In this document: positions 1-5,237 of the stretch, piece by piece | Numbering within the stretch: position 1 is the stretch's first letter | Layout: each line of letters opens with the position of its first letter | From: Pelobacter sp. UBA5610 | GTDB lineage: Bacteria > Desulfobacterota > Desulfuromonadia > Desulfuromonadales > Syntrophotaleaceae | Assembly: GCA_002424645.1 (NCBI GenBank) | Contig: DIKU01000052.1 | Span: 5,299 to 10,570 of the forward strand | Direction of reading: 5' to 3' | Length of the DNA: 5,272 nt | Program-made: the position numbers and the translations under genes | Notes under the pieces: model-generated | The model's input: the letters and a program-made list of their open reading frames with translations, nothing else | The model's database searches: none | What the model was told of the DNA's origin: nothing

Positions 1-48
1 TCCGCATCCTGCCAACATGAAAAAGTTAAAGATTGGCCCTATGCATGA

Positions 49-63
49 GCAAAGCCCGCACCA
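49..63 (-). promoter_or_regulatory. Candidate sigma-54 (-24/-12) promoter reading leftward out of the window
   Basis: On the minus strand the element TGGTGC-N5-TTGC matches 8 of the 10 consensus bases of TGGCAC-N5-TTGC. It keeps the invariant GG and GC with the correct 10-nt spacing, is preceded by T and followed by T. It would start a transcript near position 37, going leftward. It is the best match I found when scanning both strands of the two intergenic regions by eye. Context supports it: the adjacent operon encodes a sigma-54 activator, and GlrR-type sites lie about 109 and 209 bp upstream of the predicted start. No -35/-10 promoter is needed for this reading, but none is excluded. A match of this quality is not rare enough alone to be proof. 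Confidence 0.35.
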
Positions 64-137
64 ATTTTGCCCAAGGCGCTTACAATGGCTTCTTTAGACA
101 TCGGGGAGGACAGAGAAAAGGGGATTATCGGGGATCT

Positions 138-155
138 TGTTGCTTGATGGCGACA
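138..155. promoter_or_regulatory. Possible second GlrR-type site, one mismatch
   Basis: TGTT-N10-GACA differs at one of eight positions from the enterobacterial GlrR consensus TGTC-N10-GACA. Its centre is exactly 100 bp from the centre of the perfect site at 238-255, and about 109 bp upstream of the start predicted for the sigma-54-like element at 49-63. One-mismatch matches occur by chance about twice in a window this size (one lies inside glrR at 1576-1593), so this is only supported by its position. Confidence 0.2.
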
Positions 156-178
156 ATTATTCGGGAGTAAGCCTGAAA

Positions 179-196
179 CCTCCCCTTCCGGGGAGG
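179..196 (-). terminator. GC-rich hairpin, possible terminator of the glrR operon
   Basis: CCTCCCC and GGGGAGG form a perfect 7-bp stem around a 4-nt loop. Read on the minus strand the loop is GGAA, a GNRA-type tetraloop, and the stem is followed by TTTC, a short and weak U tract. It lies about 67 nt past the glrR stop codon, so it could end the four-gene transcript. The weak U tract means intrinsic termination is uncertain. On the plus strand no T run follows, so a minus-strand role is preferred. Confidence 0.45.
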
Positions 197-229
197 CAAA
201 AAGGCCAGCAGAGCGCAATCTTTCGCGGA

Positions 230-263
230 GGTATCCATGTCTCCTTTTAGAGACATGGATACC
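230..263. repeat. Perfect 14-bp inverted repeat touching the glrR stop codon
   Basis: Arms 230-243 and 250-263 are perfect reverse complements around a 6-nt centre (CTTTTA). The right arm shares its last base with the glrR TAG stop codon (263-265). As RNA it would be a strong hairpin, but on the minus strand no U tract follows it. On the plus strand a GTTTTT run follows after 5 nt, so it could stop a convergent plus-strand transcript. As DNA it contains a perfect GlrR-type operator (238-255). Hairpin and operator readings are not exclusive. Confidence 0.9.
238..255. promoter_or_regulatory. Candidate GlrR binding site (TGTC-N10-GACA)
   Basis: TGTC at 238-241 and GACA at 252-255 are separated by exactly 10 bases. 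This matches all eight defined positions of the consensus known for enterobacterial GlrR upstream of glmY, glmZ and rpoE. The regulator encoded next door carries the recognition segment AGRNRTEFYKLL, which as I recall it is identical in E. coli GlrR, so the same operator is expected. It is the only perfect match I found in the window. Its centre is about 209 bp upstream of the start predicted for the element at 49-63, a distance usual for sigma-54 enhancers. The caution is that it sits inside a longer palindrome that may simply be a terminator-like hairpin. Confidence 0.4.
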
Positions 264-1618
264 TAGACGTTTTTAAACAGGCTCGGCACGATATGGTGCC
301 GCCCCAACAATTTATAGAATTCGGTACGGTTTCGTCCGGCCAGACGCGCTGCATGAGCGACATTGCCACGGGTGAGCTGCATTAATCTCACCAGATAGTC
401 TTGTTCAAACTGCCGGCGGGCTTCGCTGAAGCAGGGAATCTTTTCGACATTTTCGTGAATGGCGTCCGCCACCAGAGAAGCTGAAATCAAAGGAGTGGTA
501 GTCAGTGCCAGGCCCTGTTCGACCACGTTGATAAGTTGCCGCACATTCCCCGGCCAGGAGGCCGCCAAAAGGGCTTCCATGGCCTCGGGTGCAAATCCTG
601 TAATTTTTTTGCCACTGCGGGCCGCTATTTTTTGCAAAAAATAACTGGCCAGCAGAGGGATATCTTCCCGGCGTTCGGCCAGACTCGGCAAATCAAGGGA
701 CACGACGTTGAGCCGATAGTAGAGATCCTCCCGAAACCGCTCCGCGGTGATTTCGTCTTCGAGATGACGATGCGTCGCGGAGATGATTCGCACATCGATG
801 GCGCAGGTGGTTACCGATCCGACGGGCCGCATCTGTTTTTCCTGCAGCACGCGCAGCAGTTTAACCTGCAGCGGCAGAGGCATATCACCGATCTCATCGA
901 GGAACAGGGTTCCCCCTGCGGCCGAACGGAACAGACCGGGATAATCCTTTAGCGCGCCGGTAAAAGCGCCCTTGGCATGGCCGAACAGTTCCGACTCCAG
1001 AAGAGTGTCCGGAATGGCGCCGCAGTTTACGGCGACAAAAGGCTTGTCGGCTCGGGCACTGGCGCGGTGAATGGCACGCGCGATCAATTCCTTGCCGGTA
1101 CCGCTTTCACCCCGGATCAGGACGGCGGCATCACTCTCGGCAGCGAGGCGTGCCTTGGCCAGCAGTTCCTCCATGATGGGGCTTTTGGTGATGATTTCAC
1201 TGCGCCAGGACTCCTCGCCCGGCGTTTCCTGCTCGGCGGCATCCCCGGAAGTACGCAATGCTCGCTGAATTTCCTCAAGCAGGGCTTTACTGTCCAGGGG
1301 TTTGGTAAGAAAGCTGAACACCCCCCGCCGGGTCGCTTCGACCGCGTCGGGGATCGAGCCGTGGGCGGTAAGGATAATGACCGGCAAGGACGCCTGCCGG
1401 GTTCGAATGGCATCAAACAGAGCCATGCCGTCCATCCCTGCCATACGCAGATCGGTAATCACCAGGTGAGGGCGCACCGCCGGAATTTTGGCCAGAGCTT
1501 CCTCGCCGCTTTCCGCGATATGGATGTCATATCCCGCCCCGCGCAGGCGAATGGACAGTAACCGCAGAAGATCGGTGTCGTCATCTACCAACAACAGGCG
1601 CTGTTTCTTCGTTTCCAT
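263..1618 (-). CDS. glrR: Sigma-54-dependent response regulator, GlrR/QseF type
   Basis: Cytoplasmic transcription activator that, once phosphorylated by its partner kinase, binds upstream sites and uses ATP to open sigma-54 promoters. The 451-aa product has three domains. The receiver (about 7-122) has acidic DDD at 12-14, phospho-acceptor D56, T84 and K106. The AAA+ domain (about 141-370) has Walker A GESGTGKE at 170-177, the sigma-54 contact loop GAFTGA at 217-222, Walker B ending LFLDEIGD near 238-245, and FREDLYYRLNV at 295-305. A Fis-type HTH lies near 417-440 and contains AGRNRTEFYKLL. Length and sequence along the whole protein closely resemble E. coli GlrR (444 aa), including the receiver segment ending GVFSFLTKP. 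The start is set at ATG 1618: GAGGA at 1628-1624 lies 5 nt upstream, while the in-frame TTG one codon earlier would be only 2 nt away. It is last in the operon, 30 nt after the lipoprotein gene. The glnB gene that follows it in E. coli is absent. Confidence 0.95.
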   Translation of the reverse strand: METKKQRLLLVDDDTDLLRLLSIRLRGAGYDIHIAESGEEALAKIPAVRPHLVITDLRMAGMDGMALFDAIRTRQASLPVIILTAHGSIPDAVEATRRGVFSFLTKPLDSKALLEEIQRALRTSGDAAEQETPGEESWRSEIITKSPIMEELLAKARLAAESDAAVLIRGESGTGKELIARAIHRASARADKPFVAVNCGAIPDTLLESELFGHAKGAFTGALKDYPGLFRSAAGGTLFLDEIGDMPLPLQVKLLRVLQEKQMRPVGSVTTCAIDVRIISATHRHLEDEITAERFREDLYYRLNVVSLDLPSLAERREDIPLLASYFLQKIAARSGKKITGFAPEAMEALLAASWPGNVRQLINVVEQGLALTTTPLISASLVADAIHENVEKIPCFSEARRQFEQDYLVRLMQLTRGNVAHAARLAGRNRTEFYKLLGRHHIVPSLFKNV

Positions 1619-1648
1619 CAATGTCCTCAGGTTGCCAGCAGGGGAGAA

Positions 1649-2170
1649 TCACTTTTCCCGCTGGCGCAGAATTTTTTCGATATTCTCCAGAGCCCGCAGC
1701 TTGTCCTGCAGTTCCCGGGAGGTGGTTTCCAGCTCCTGAGCCTGCTGCCGGGCCTTGTCACGCTCCCCGGCAAGCCGCAACTGGTCACCGAGTTGATCTT
1801 GCAGCAACGACACCAGGGACATCAAAGGCCCCTCCCCCTTATCGCGCTGGCGGAATTCCTTCAGCAAATCGGATGCCAGTTGCCGGTCGGCAAGAGAACG
1901 CCCGGGTTGCAACCCCAGCGCCACCAACTGAAAAAGGGTCTCATCGTCCGGATTTTTGCGATAGGCCTGGCGCAAACGGATCAACTCTTTGCTGCCGGCG
2001 GCAATGCTCAGCGTACTGGCCTTGCGGTAGTAGCCGAGTACCGTTTCCGCCTGTACCCCGTCACTCGGCAACTGTGGCCACCACACGTGCGGAAAGTTGC
2101 TGCAACCGGCGGCCAACAGCCCCAGCAATACAACCCCTATGACCGTTCCAGGCATACGTCTTGGCATCAT
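1649..2170 (-). CDS. qseG: QseG/YfhG-like lipoprotein of the GlrKR system
   Basis: Predicted lipid-anchored envelope protein of 173 aa. The signal peptide has basic residues R4, R5, a hydrophobic stretch 8-21 and a lipobox LAAGC with lipidated C23. S24 follows, which favours outer-membrane sorting under the E. coli rule. The C-terminal part (about 117-171) is heptad-like and probably coiled coil, ending LENIEKILRQREK, which resembles the tail of enterobacterial QseG. E. coli QseG is about 237 aa, so this version is shorter. In enterobacteria QseG interacts with and stimulates the GlrK/QseE kinase; the same role is inferred from its place between kinase and regulator. Start and kinase stop overlap as ATGA, indicating translational coupling. 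A second ATG follows at codon 2, and the ribosome binding site fits the first slightly better (7 versus 10 nt). Sequence resemblance is modest; the assignment rests on lipobox, tail and gene order. Confidence 0.8.
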   Translation of the reverse strand: MMPRRMPGTVIGVVLLGLLAAGCSNFPHVWWPQLPSDGVQAETVLGYYRKASTLSIAAGSKELIRLRQAYRKNPDDETLFQLVALGLQPGRSLADRQLASDLLKEFRQRDKGEGPLMSLVSLLQDQLGDQLRLAGERDKARQQAQELETTSRELQDKLRALENIEKILRQREK

Positions 2171-3612
2171 GCCGTTTCCTCCTGAATCGACAGCGGCAGA
2201 CTCACTTTAAAGCAGGCGCCTCCCAGAGGGCTATCCAGCACCTCGATACGGGCGCCATGATCCCGTACATATTCCTGCACTATGGACAAGCCTATCCCCG
2301 TTCCCTGCACCGGCCCGACCATGGGCGCCGATCCCTGGTAAAAGGGTTTGAAAATTTTCTGCCGCTCGTTTTCAGGAATCCCTGGCCCCGAGTCGGCCAC
2401 TTCCAGCACGGCAAGATTGCCCTGCCGGCGAAGATGAAGATGAATCACCCCATCGACCGGCGTGTATTTGACAGCATTGGACAATAGATTATCCACCACA
2501 TTTCGCAGCCGTTCGCGGTCTCCGTAAAGCTGCAACGCCATTATATCGAGCTTTAAATCCAGGTTCTTTTTCAGTATAGCGGGCCGCTGCGACGCAACAA
2601 TCCCCTCTATCAGACGGGAAAAGTCGATCTGGGTGCCGCGAAAGGGGGATATTTTGGCCTGCATGCGACTGAAACCGAGCAGATTATCGATAAGCTTGTG
2701 CAACTGCACACCATTTTTACGCAGGATCCAGGCAATCTCCCGCTGCTGATCGTTGAGGGGACCGACTTCTTCCTCAACCAACAGTTCCGTGCCCTCGCGG
2801 ATGGAGGCCAGCGGTGTTTTCAACTCGTGGGATACATGCGATACGAATTTGCTTTTTTCCTTGTCCACCGCATCCAGGCGCTGACGCAGCCAGTCCAGCC
2901 GGGTGCCGAGAAAACGCAAATCGTCCGGTCCGCCGACCTCTATGGGAGAAGTAAAATCCCCCTCCCCGAGACGGGTGATACCGAGATTTATCTGCCTGAT
3001 CGGATTGGCAATCCGCTGGGCAAAAAAAGTGGCGAATAAGCCCGTCACCGGCACCAGCAGTACCGCCAGCCACAGAAGTATTCGCCGTGCACGTGTGGTG
3101 GAGGAACGCAACGCATCAACCTCGCGAACGATGAGTTCCTGACTCTCTTCGTAAAGACCCCGCGCCAGATCGTTAAGTTCGTCGAACCTCGCCAGAAACG
3201 CCTTGTCATCAGTGGTGTTGTGACCATTGCTGCGCAGGCTGGTATAAAGCTGCTGCTCTCCCGATGCCAGGCGTTGCAAGCGCTGCATCTGATCCTGCTG
3301 CAAAGGCAAGGTGCCGAGGTGTTCCACGGACACCACGAACTCCTTATGTTTTTCCTCGATACCGGCCAGCATCTCACCGGCTTCAAGCACCTGATACTGG
3401 CGCACACGACGCTCCAGAGCCAGCAGTTGTTCTACCAGGTTTCGGCTTTCCTGGATCACCGTGACCGAGCGATACACCGCCTGGGAGCCACGCCGGGCAA
3501 GGCGATCCATGAAAAACTCGGCATTGATCATGGCCAGGTTGAACGGCAGGGCCACCATCGCAAAGCCGATCAACACCAGGGATAGAAACGATTTGGGACG
3601 AAGAAAATGCAT
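2167..3612 (-). CDS. glrK: Sensor histidine kinase, GlrK/QseE type
   Basis: Inner-membrane sensor kinase of 481 aa that autophosphorylates on His and passes the phosphate to the GlrR-type regulator encoded two genes on. Order of parts: TM1 about 9-29; a periplasmic, helix-rich sensor region about 30-176; TM2 about 178-197; HAMP about 198-250; dimerisation domain with phospho-acceptor H262 in the SHVSHELKTPL motif; ATPase domain with N box around N375/N379 (DNLLSNAVKYTP), G1 box DSGPGIP at 407-413 and G2 box GTGIGLSIV at 437-445. All catalytic motifs are intact. Length matches E. coli GlrK (475 aa). Start at ATG 3612 keeps TM1 complete; the next Met codons (19, 28) would cut it. The ribosome binding site is poor (GGCGGA ending 2 nt from the ATG), so translation may depend on the gene before it, whose stop is 27 nt away. 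The signal sensed cannot be read from the sequence. Confidence 0.93.
   Translation of the reverse strand: MHFLRPKSFLSLVLIGFAMVALPFNLAMINAEFFMDRLARRGSQAVYRSVTVIQESRNLVEQLLALERRVRQYQVLEAGEMLAGIEEKHKEFVVSVEHLGTLPLQQDQMQRLQRLASGEQQLYTSLRSNGHNTTDDKAFLARFDELNDLARGLYEESQELIVREVDALRSSTTRARRILLWLAVLLVPVTGLFATFFAQRIANPIRQINLGITRLGEGDFTSPIEVGGPDDLRFLGTRLDWLRQRLDAVDKEKSKFVSHVSHELKTPLASIREGTELLVEEEVGPLNDQQREIAWILRKNGVQLHKLIDNLLGFSRMQAKISPFRGTQIDFSRLIEGIVASQRPAILKKNLDLKLDIMALQLYGDRERLRNVVDNLLSNAVKYTPVDGVIHLHLRRQGNLAVLEVADSGPGIPENERQKIFKPFYQGSAPMVGPVQGTGIGLSIVQEYVRDHGARIEVLDSPLGGACFKVSLPLSIQEETA
2178..2183 (-). promoter_or_regulatory. Strong Shine-Dalgarno for the lipoprotein gene
   Basis: A perfect AGGAGG lies inside the last codons of the kinase gene, 7 nt before the first ATG of the lipoprotein gene. 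It is the best ribosome binding site in the operon and suggests the lipoprotein is made efficiently, in contrast with the poor site in front of the kinase. Confidence 0.85.
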
Positions 3613-3633
3613 AGTCCGCCGTTCGCTGGGCGT

Positions 3634-3650
3634 TGCCGGTCAAGCCGGCA
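3634..3650. repeat. Small hairpin over the stop codon of the radical SAM gene
   Basis: TGCCGG and CCGGCA form a 6-bp perfect stem around 5 nt at the junction of the radical SAM and kinase genes; the loop contains the radical SAM stop codon (3640-3642). No U tract follows on the minus strand, so it is not an intrinsic terminator. It might stabilise or be a processing point for the upstream part of the message, or be chance. Confidence 0.4.
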
Positions 3651-4971
3651 GCGGCCAATCGGTCTGATAACCTTCGGGATAGAAATTTTCCTGCGTGCGA
3701 TTGAAATAACCGTACTGCAACCGGGGAATACGTTGTTTAAGACGCGTCAGCATCTCGACCATACCGATCCCCTCCCCTTCAATCGCCAATGCCTCGCAAT
3801 ACAACGCGGGGTCGATGCTCAGGTTGCGCATCTGGATCAGATCGACGCCGGCTTCTTCGACCAGATCGCCGAGGGCTTCGACTTCTTCGGGCCGGTCGTT
3901 GAGTCCCGGAAAGACCAGATAGTTGATCATGGTGAAGAGGCCATGATTCTTTGCCCGCCGCAGGGATTCACGCACCTGCTCGATGGTATAACCGCAAGGG
4001 CGATGGTACGCCTGATAAAAATGGTCCTGCACCGAATTCATCGATACCCGGATGGAATCGATACCGGCCTGCGCCAGACGATCGACGGCATCGGGATCGG
4101 ATGCGTTGGAGTTGAAATGGATGGTGCCGCGCCTGGTGCTGCGGCGCATTTCGCGTATCGCCTTGCAGATGGTATCCGCCTGCAGGATCGGATCCCCCTC
4201 GCATCCCTGACCGAAGGAAACGATGGCGTTTTCCGCCTGTTCGAGATGCGGCACGGCAATCTGGCAAAGCTCTTCAACCGTCGGCACAAAGGTAATGCGG
4301 TCCTGGCTGGAGGGGCAGCACTCCGGGGCTTCCTGCAGGGAGATGCAGCCGAGGCAGTGGGCGTTGCACACCGGCGAGGTCGGCAGCGGCGCTTCCCAGC
4401 GACGGAAAAACAGGTTCTTGGCGGCGAAACAGTGATAGTCCAGCGCGCAGCGGGCCAACTGCTCGAGCAGGCGGTTGTCGGGATGCTCGCGCAAGGCTTT
4501 CTTTACCAGGGGATCGAGTTTGCGATCATCGAAATGATCCGGCTCCCACTGGGTGTTGCGGTCGACGCGCACCGCTGCCGCGTAAAAGCGCTCTTCTTCG
4601 ACGCACCAACCCACCGCCGTATAGGACCACAGGGGCAATTGCACCTGTTTATCCCCGTAGCTTGCAGCCGGCAACAGGGTTCGGGTATAGCCCGGCGTCA
4701 AAAACGCCGACACCGCCTGAGCCTTGCCGCCACCGTAATGACGCGGCAATTTGCGCAAGGTGACCATGCGTTTGTTGCGGCCGTCCAATCCGATGGGAGG
4801 GGTGTCGGGGATGGTGAAAAGACGACTGCCCGGCGGCAGGGGGATCAGTTCTTCCGAACGCGGCGGCCGGGCATGGGAACCGTTCATGCCGACCATGAGC
4901 AGATCGGGATGTTCAAATACTTCACCGGAGGCGTCCGCCACCACGGCCAGGATGGTCTTCTTGCGTTTCAT
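3640..4971 (-). CDS. Uncharacterised radical SAM protein with a large N-terminal domain
   Basis: Predicted oxygen-sensitive iron-sulfur enzyme of 443 aa that cleaves S-adenosylmethionine to start radical chemistry; the substrate is unknown. The SAM-binding cluster motif CNAHCLGC gives C202, C206 and C209. The glycine-rich SAM-contact strand is SFGQGCEGDP (252-261), and HFNSNASDPD (285-294) and SIRVSMNS (306-313) look like following barrel strands. A further pair C218-C219 lies just behind the cluster motif. Residues 1-190 form a separate, non-barrel domain I do not recognise, with C123, C175 and C181. No SPASM or other C-terminal cysteine cluster is present, only C392. It resembles a family I associate with Geobacter and relatives, annotated simply as radical SAM protein. 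ATG 4971 is preceded by AAGGA at 4987-4983, 11 nt away. It is first in the operon with the GlrK-QseG-GlrR genes, which suggests a functional or regulatory link but does not define one. Confidence 0.85.
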   Translation of the reverse strand: MKRKKTILAVVADASGEVFEHPDLLMVGMNGSHARPPRSEELIPLPPGSRLFTIPDTPPIGLDGRNKRMVTLRKLPRHYGGGKAQAVSAFLTPGYTRTLLPAASYGDKQVQLPLWSYTAVGWCVEEERFYAAAVRVDRNTQWEPDHFDDRKLDPLVKKALREHPDNRLLEQLARCALDYHCFAAKNLFFRRWEAPLPTSPVCNAHCLGCISLQEAPECCPSSQDRITFVPTVEELCQIAVPHLEQAENAIVSFGQGCEGDPILQADTICKAIREMRRSTRRGTIHFNSNASDPDAVDRLAQAGIDSIRVSMNSVQDHFYQAYHRPCGYTIEQVRESLRRAKNHGLFTMINYLVFPGLNDRPEEVEALGDLVEEAGVDLIQMRNLSIDPALYCEALAIEGEGIGMVEMLTRLKQRIPRLQYGYFNRTQENFYPEGYQTDWPLPA

Positions 4972-5019
4972 GCTATTAAATATCCTTTTCTGTCGGTGCG
5001 ATAGTCACTTAGACTGCCA

Positions 5020-5028
5020 AGCATACCA
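5020..5028 (-). promoter_or_regulatory. Likely extended -10 promoter of the radical SAM-glrKR operon
   Basis: On the minus strand TGG-TATGCT gives an extended -10 (TGn) and a hexamer with 4 of 6 matches to TATAAT. A -35 is poor (TTCCCT near 5049-5044), as is often so with extended -10 promoters. Transcription would start near 5013, giving a leader of about 42 nt that contains the AAGGA ribosome binding site of the first gene. Confidence 0.45.
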
Positions 5029-5052
5029 TAATCAAGCCGACGGAGGGAATAG

Positions 5053-5069
5053 CCCCCTGCTGCAGGGGG
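5053..5069. repeat. GC-rich palindrome upstream of the operon promoter
   Basis: CCCCCTGC-T-GCAGGGGG has two perfect 8-bp arms around a single central base. Its centre (5061) is about 48 bp upstream of the start predicted for the minus-strand operon, next to the expected -35 position. The 1-nt centre is poor for an RNA hairpin and no T tract follows on either strand, so an operator for a dimeric regulator is more likely than a terminator. The protein that would bind it is unknown. Confidence 0.6.
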
Positions 5070-5201
5070 AAATATCCTGTCTTTACCACGAAGGACATGG
5101 TGAAAAAATGTCGTCATAAAAACGGCTTTGGTACTGGACGGCGCACCGGCCTCACCACAACAGGCATTCGCCCTTAAGTGCTGGCGGCAGCGATTTTCCT
5201 C

Positions 5202-5230
5202 TTTTCTCGCGAAGCATCCTTCGTTATGCT
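5202..5230 (+). promoter_or_regulatory. Possible promoter for a leaderless plus-strand gene
   Basis: A -10-like TATGCT at 5225-5230 is preceded, 17 bp away, by a weak -35 (TTTTCT, 5202-5207). Seven bases separate the -10 from ATG 5238, so transcription would start at or next to the A of that start codon. No Shine-Dalgarno is visible before the ATG, which fits a leaderless message. Confidence 0.35.
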
Positions 5231-5237
5231 GGCGGCC

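Noticed and set aside
17..97. 26-codon plus-strand frame starting MKKLKIG
   Set aside because: No ribosome binding site or recognisable product; likely chance.
39..101. 20-codon minus-strand frame (MSKEAIVSALGKIGAGFAHA)
   Set aside because: Looks protein-like but has no ribosome binding site and no known relatives that I recognise, and the sigma-54-like element lies within it. Too short to support.
171..263. Possible riboswitch, considered because of GAAACC, GGCAAAAAGGCC and adjacent stems
   Set aside because: Superficially like the cyclic-di-GMP (GEMM) class, but the conserved core could not be aligned and no plus-strand gene follows; it would run into the antisense of glrR.
284..301. CGGCAC-N6-GTGCCG inverted repeat in the last codons of glrR
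   Set aside because: Encodes the conserved C-terminal residues of the HTH region; no U tract follows directly and it does not match the GlrR consensus.
977..1561. Plus-strand open frame of 194 codons opposite glrR
   Set aside because: Antisense to the highly conserved receiver and AAA+ region; composition and lack of motifs mark it as a shadow.
1576..1593. TGTC-N10-AACA inside glrR as a GlrR site
   Set aside because: One mismatch and located in the conserved coding sequence of the receiver domain; expected by chance.
3607..5004. Long open frame on the plus strand (465 codons) opposite the radical SAM gene
   Set aside because: It is a mirror of a well-supported gene with intact cluster motif, ribosome binding site and operon spacing. 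Its own translation shows no recognisable domain and no ribosome binding site was found. GC-rich codon use commonly leaves an antisense frame open.
5143..5157. TGGTGA-N5-GTGC as a sigma-54 promoter for the minus-strand operon
   Set aside because: Only 6 of 10 consensus bases match, and the extended -10 at 5020-5028 is a better explanation.
5179..5236. Direct repeat TGCTGGCGGC at 5179-5188 and 5227-5236
   Set aside because: Only two short GC-rich copies 48 bp apart; could be chance and no function is suggested.
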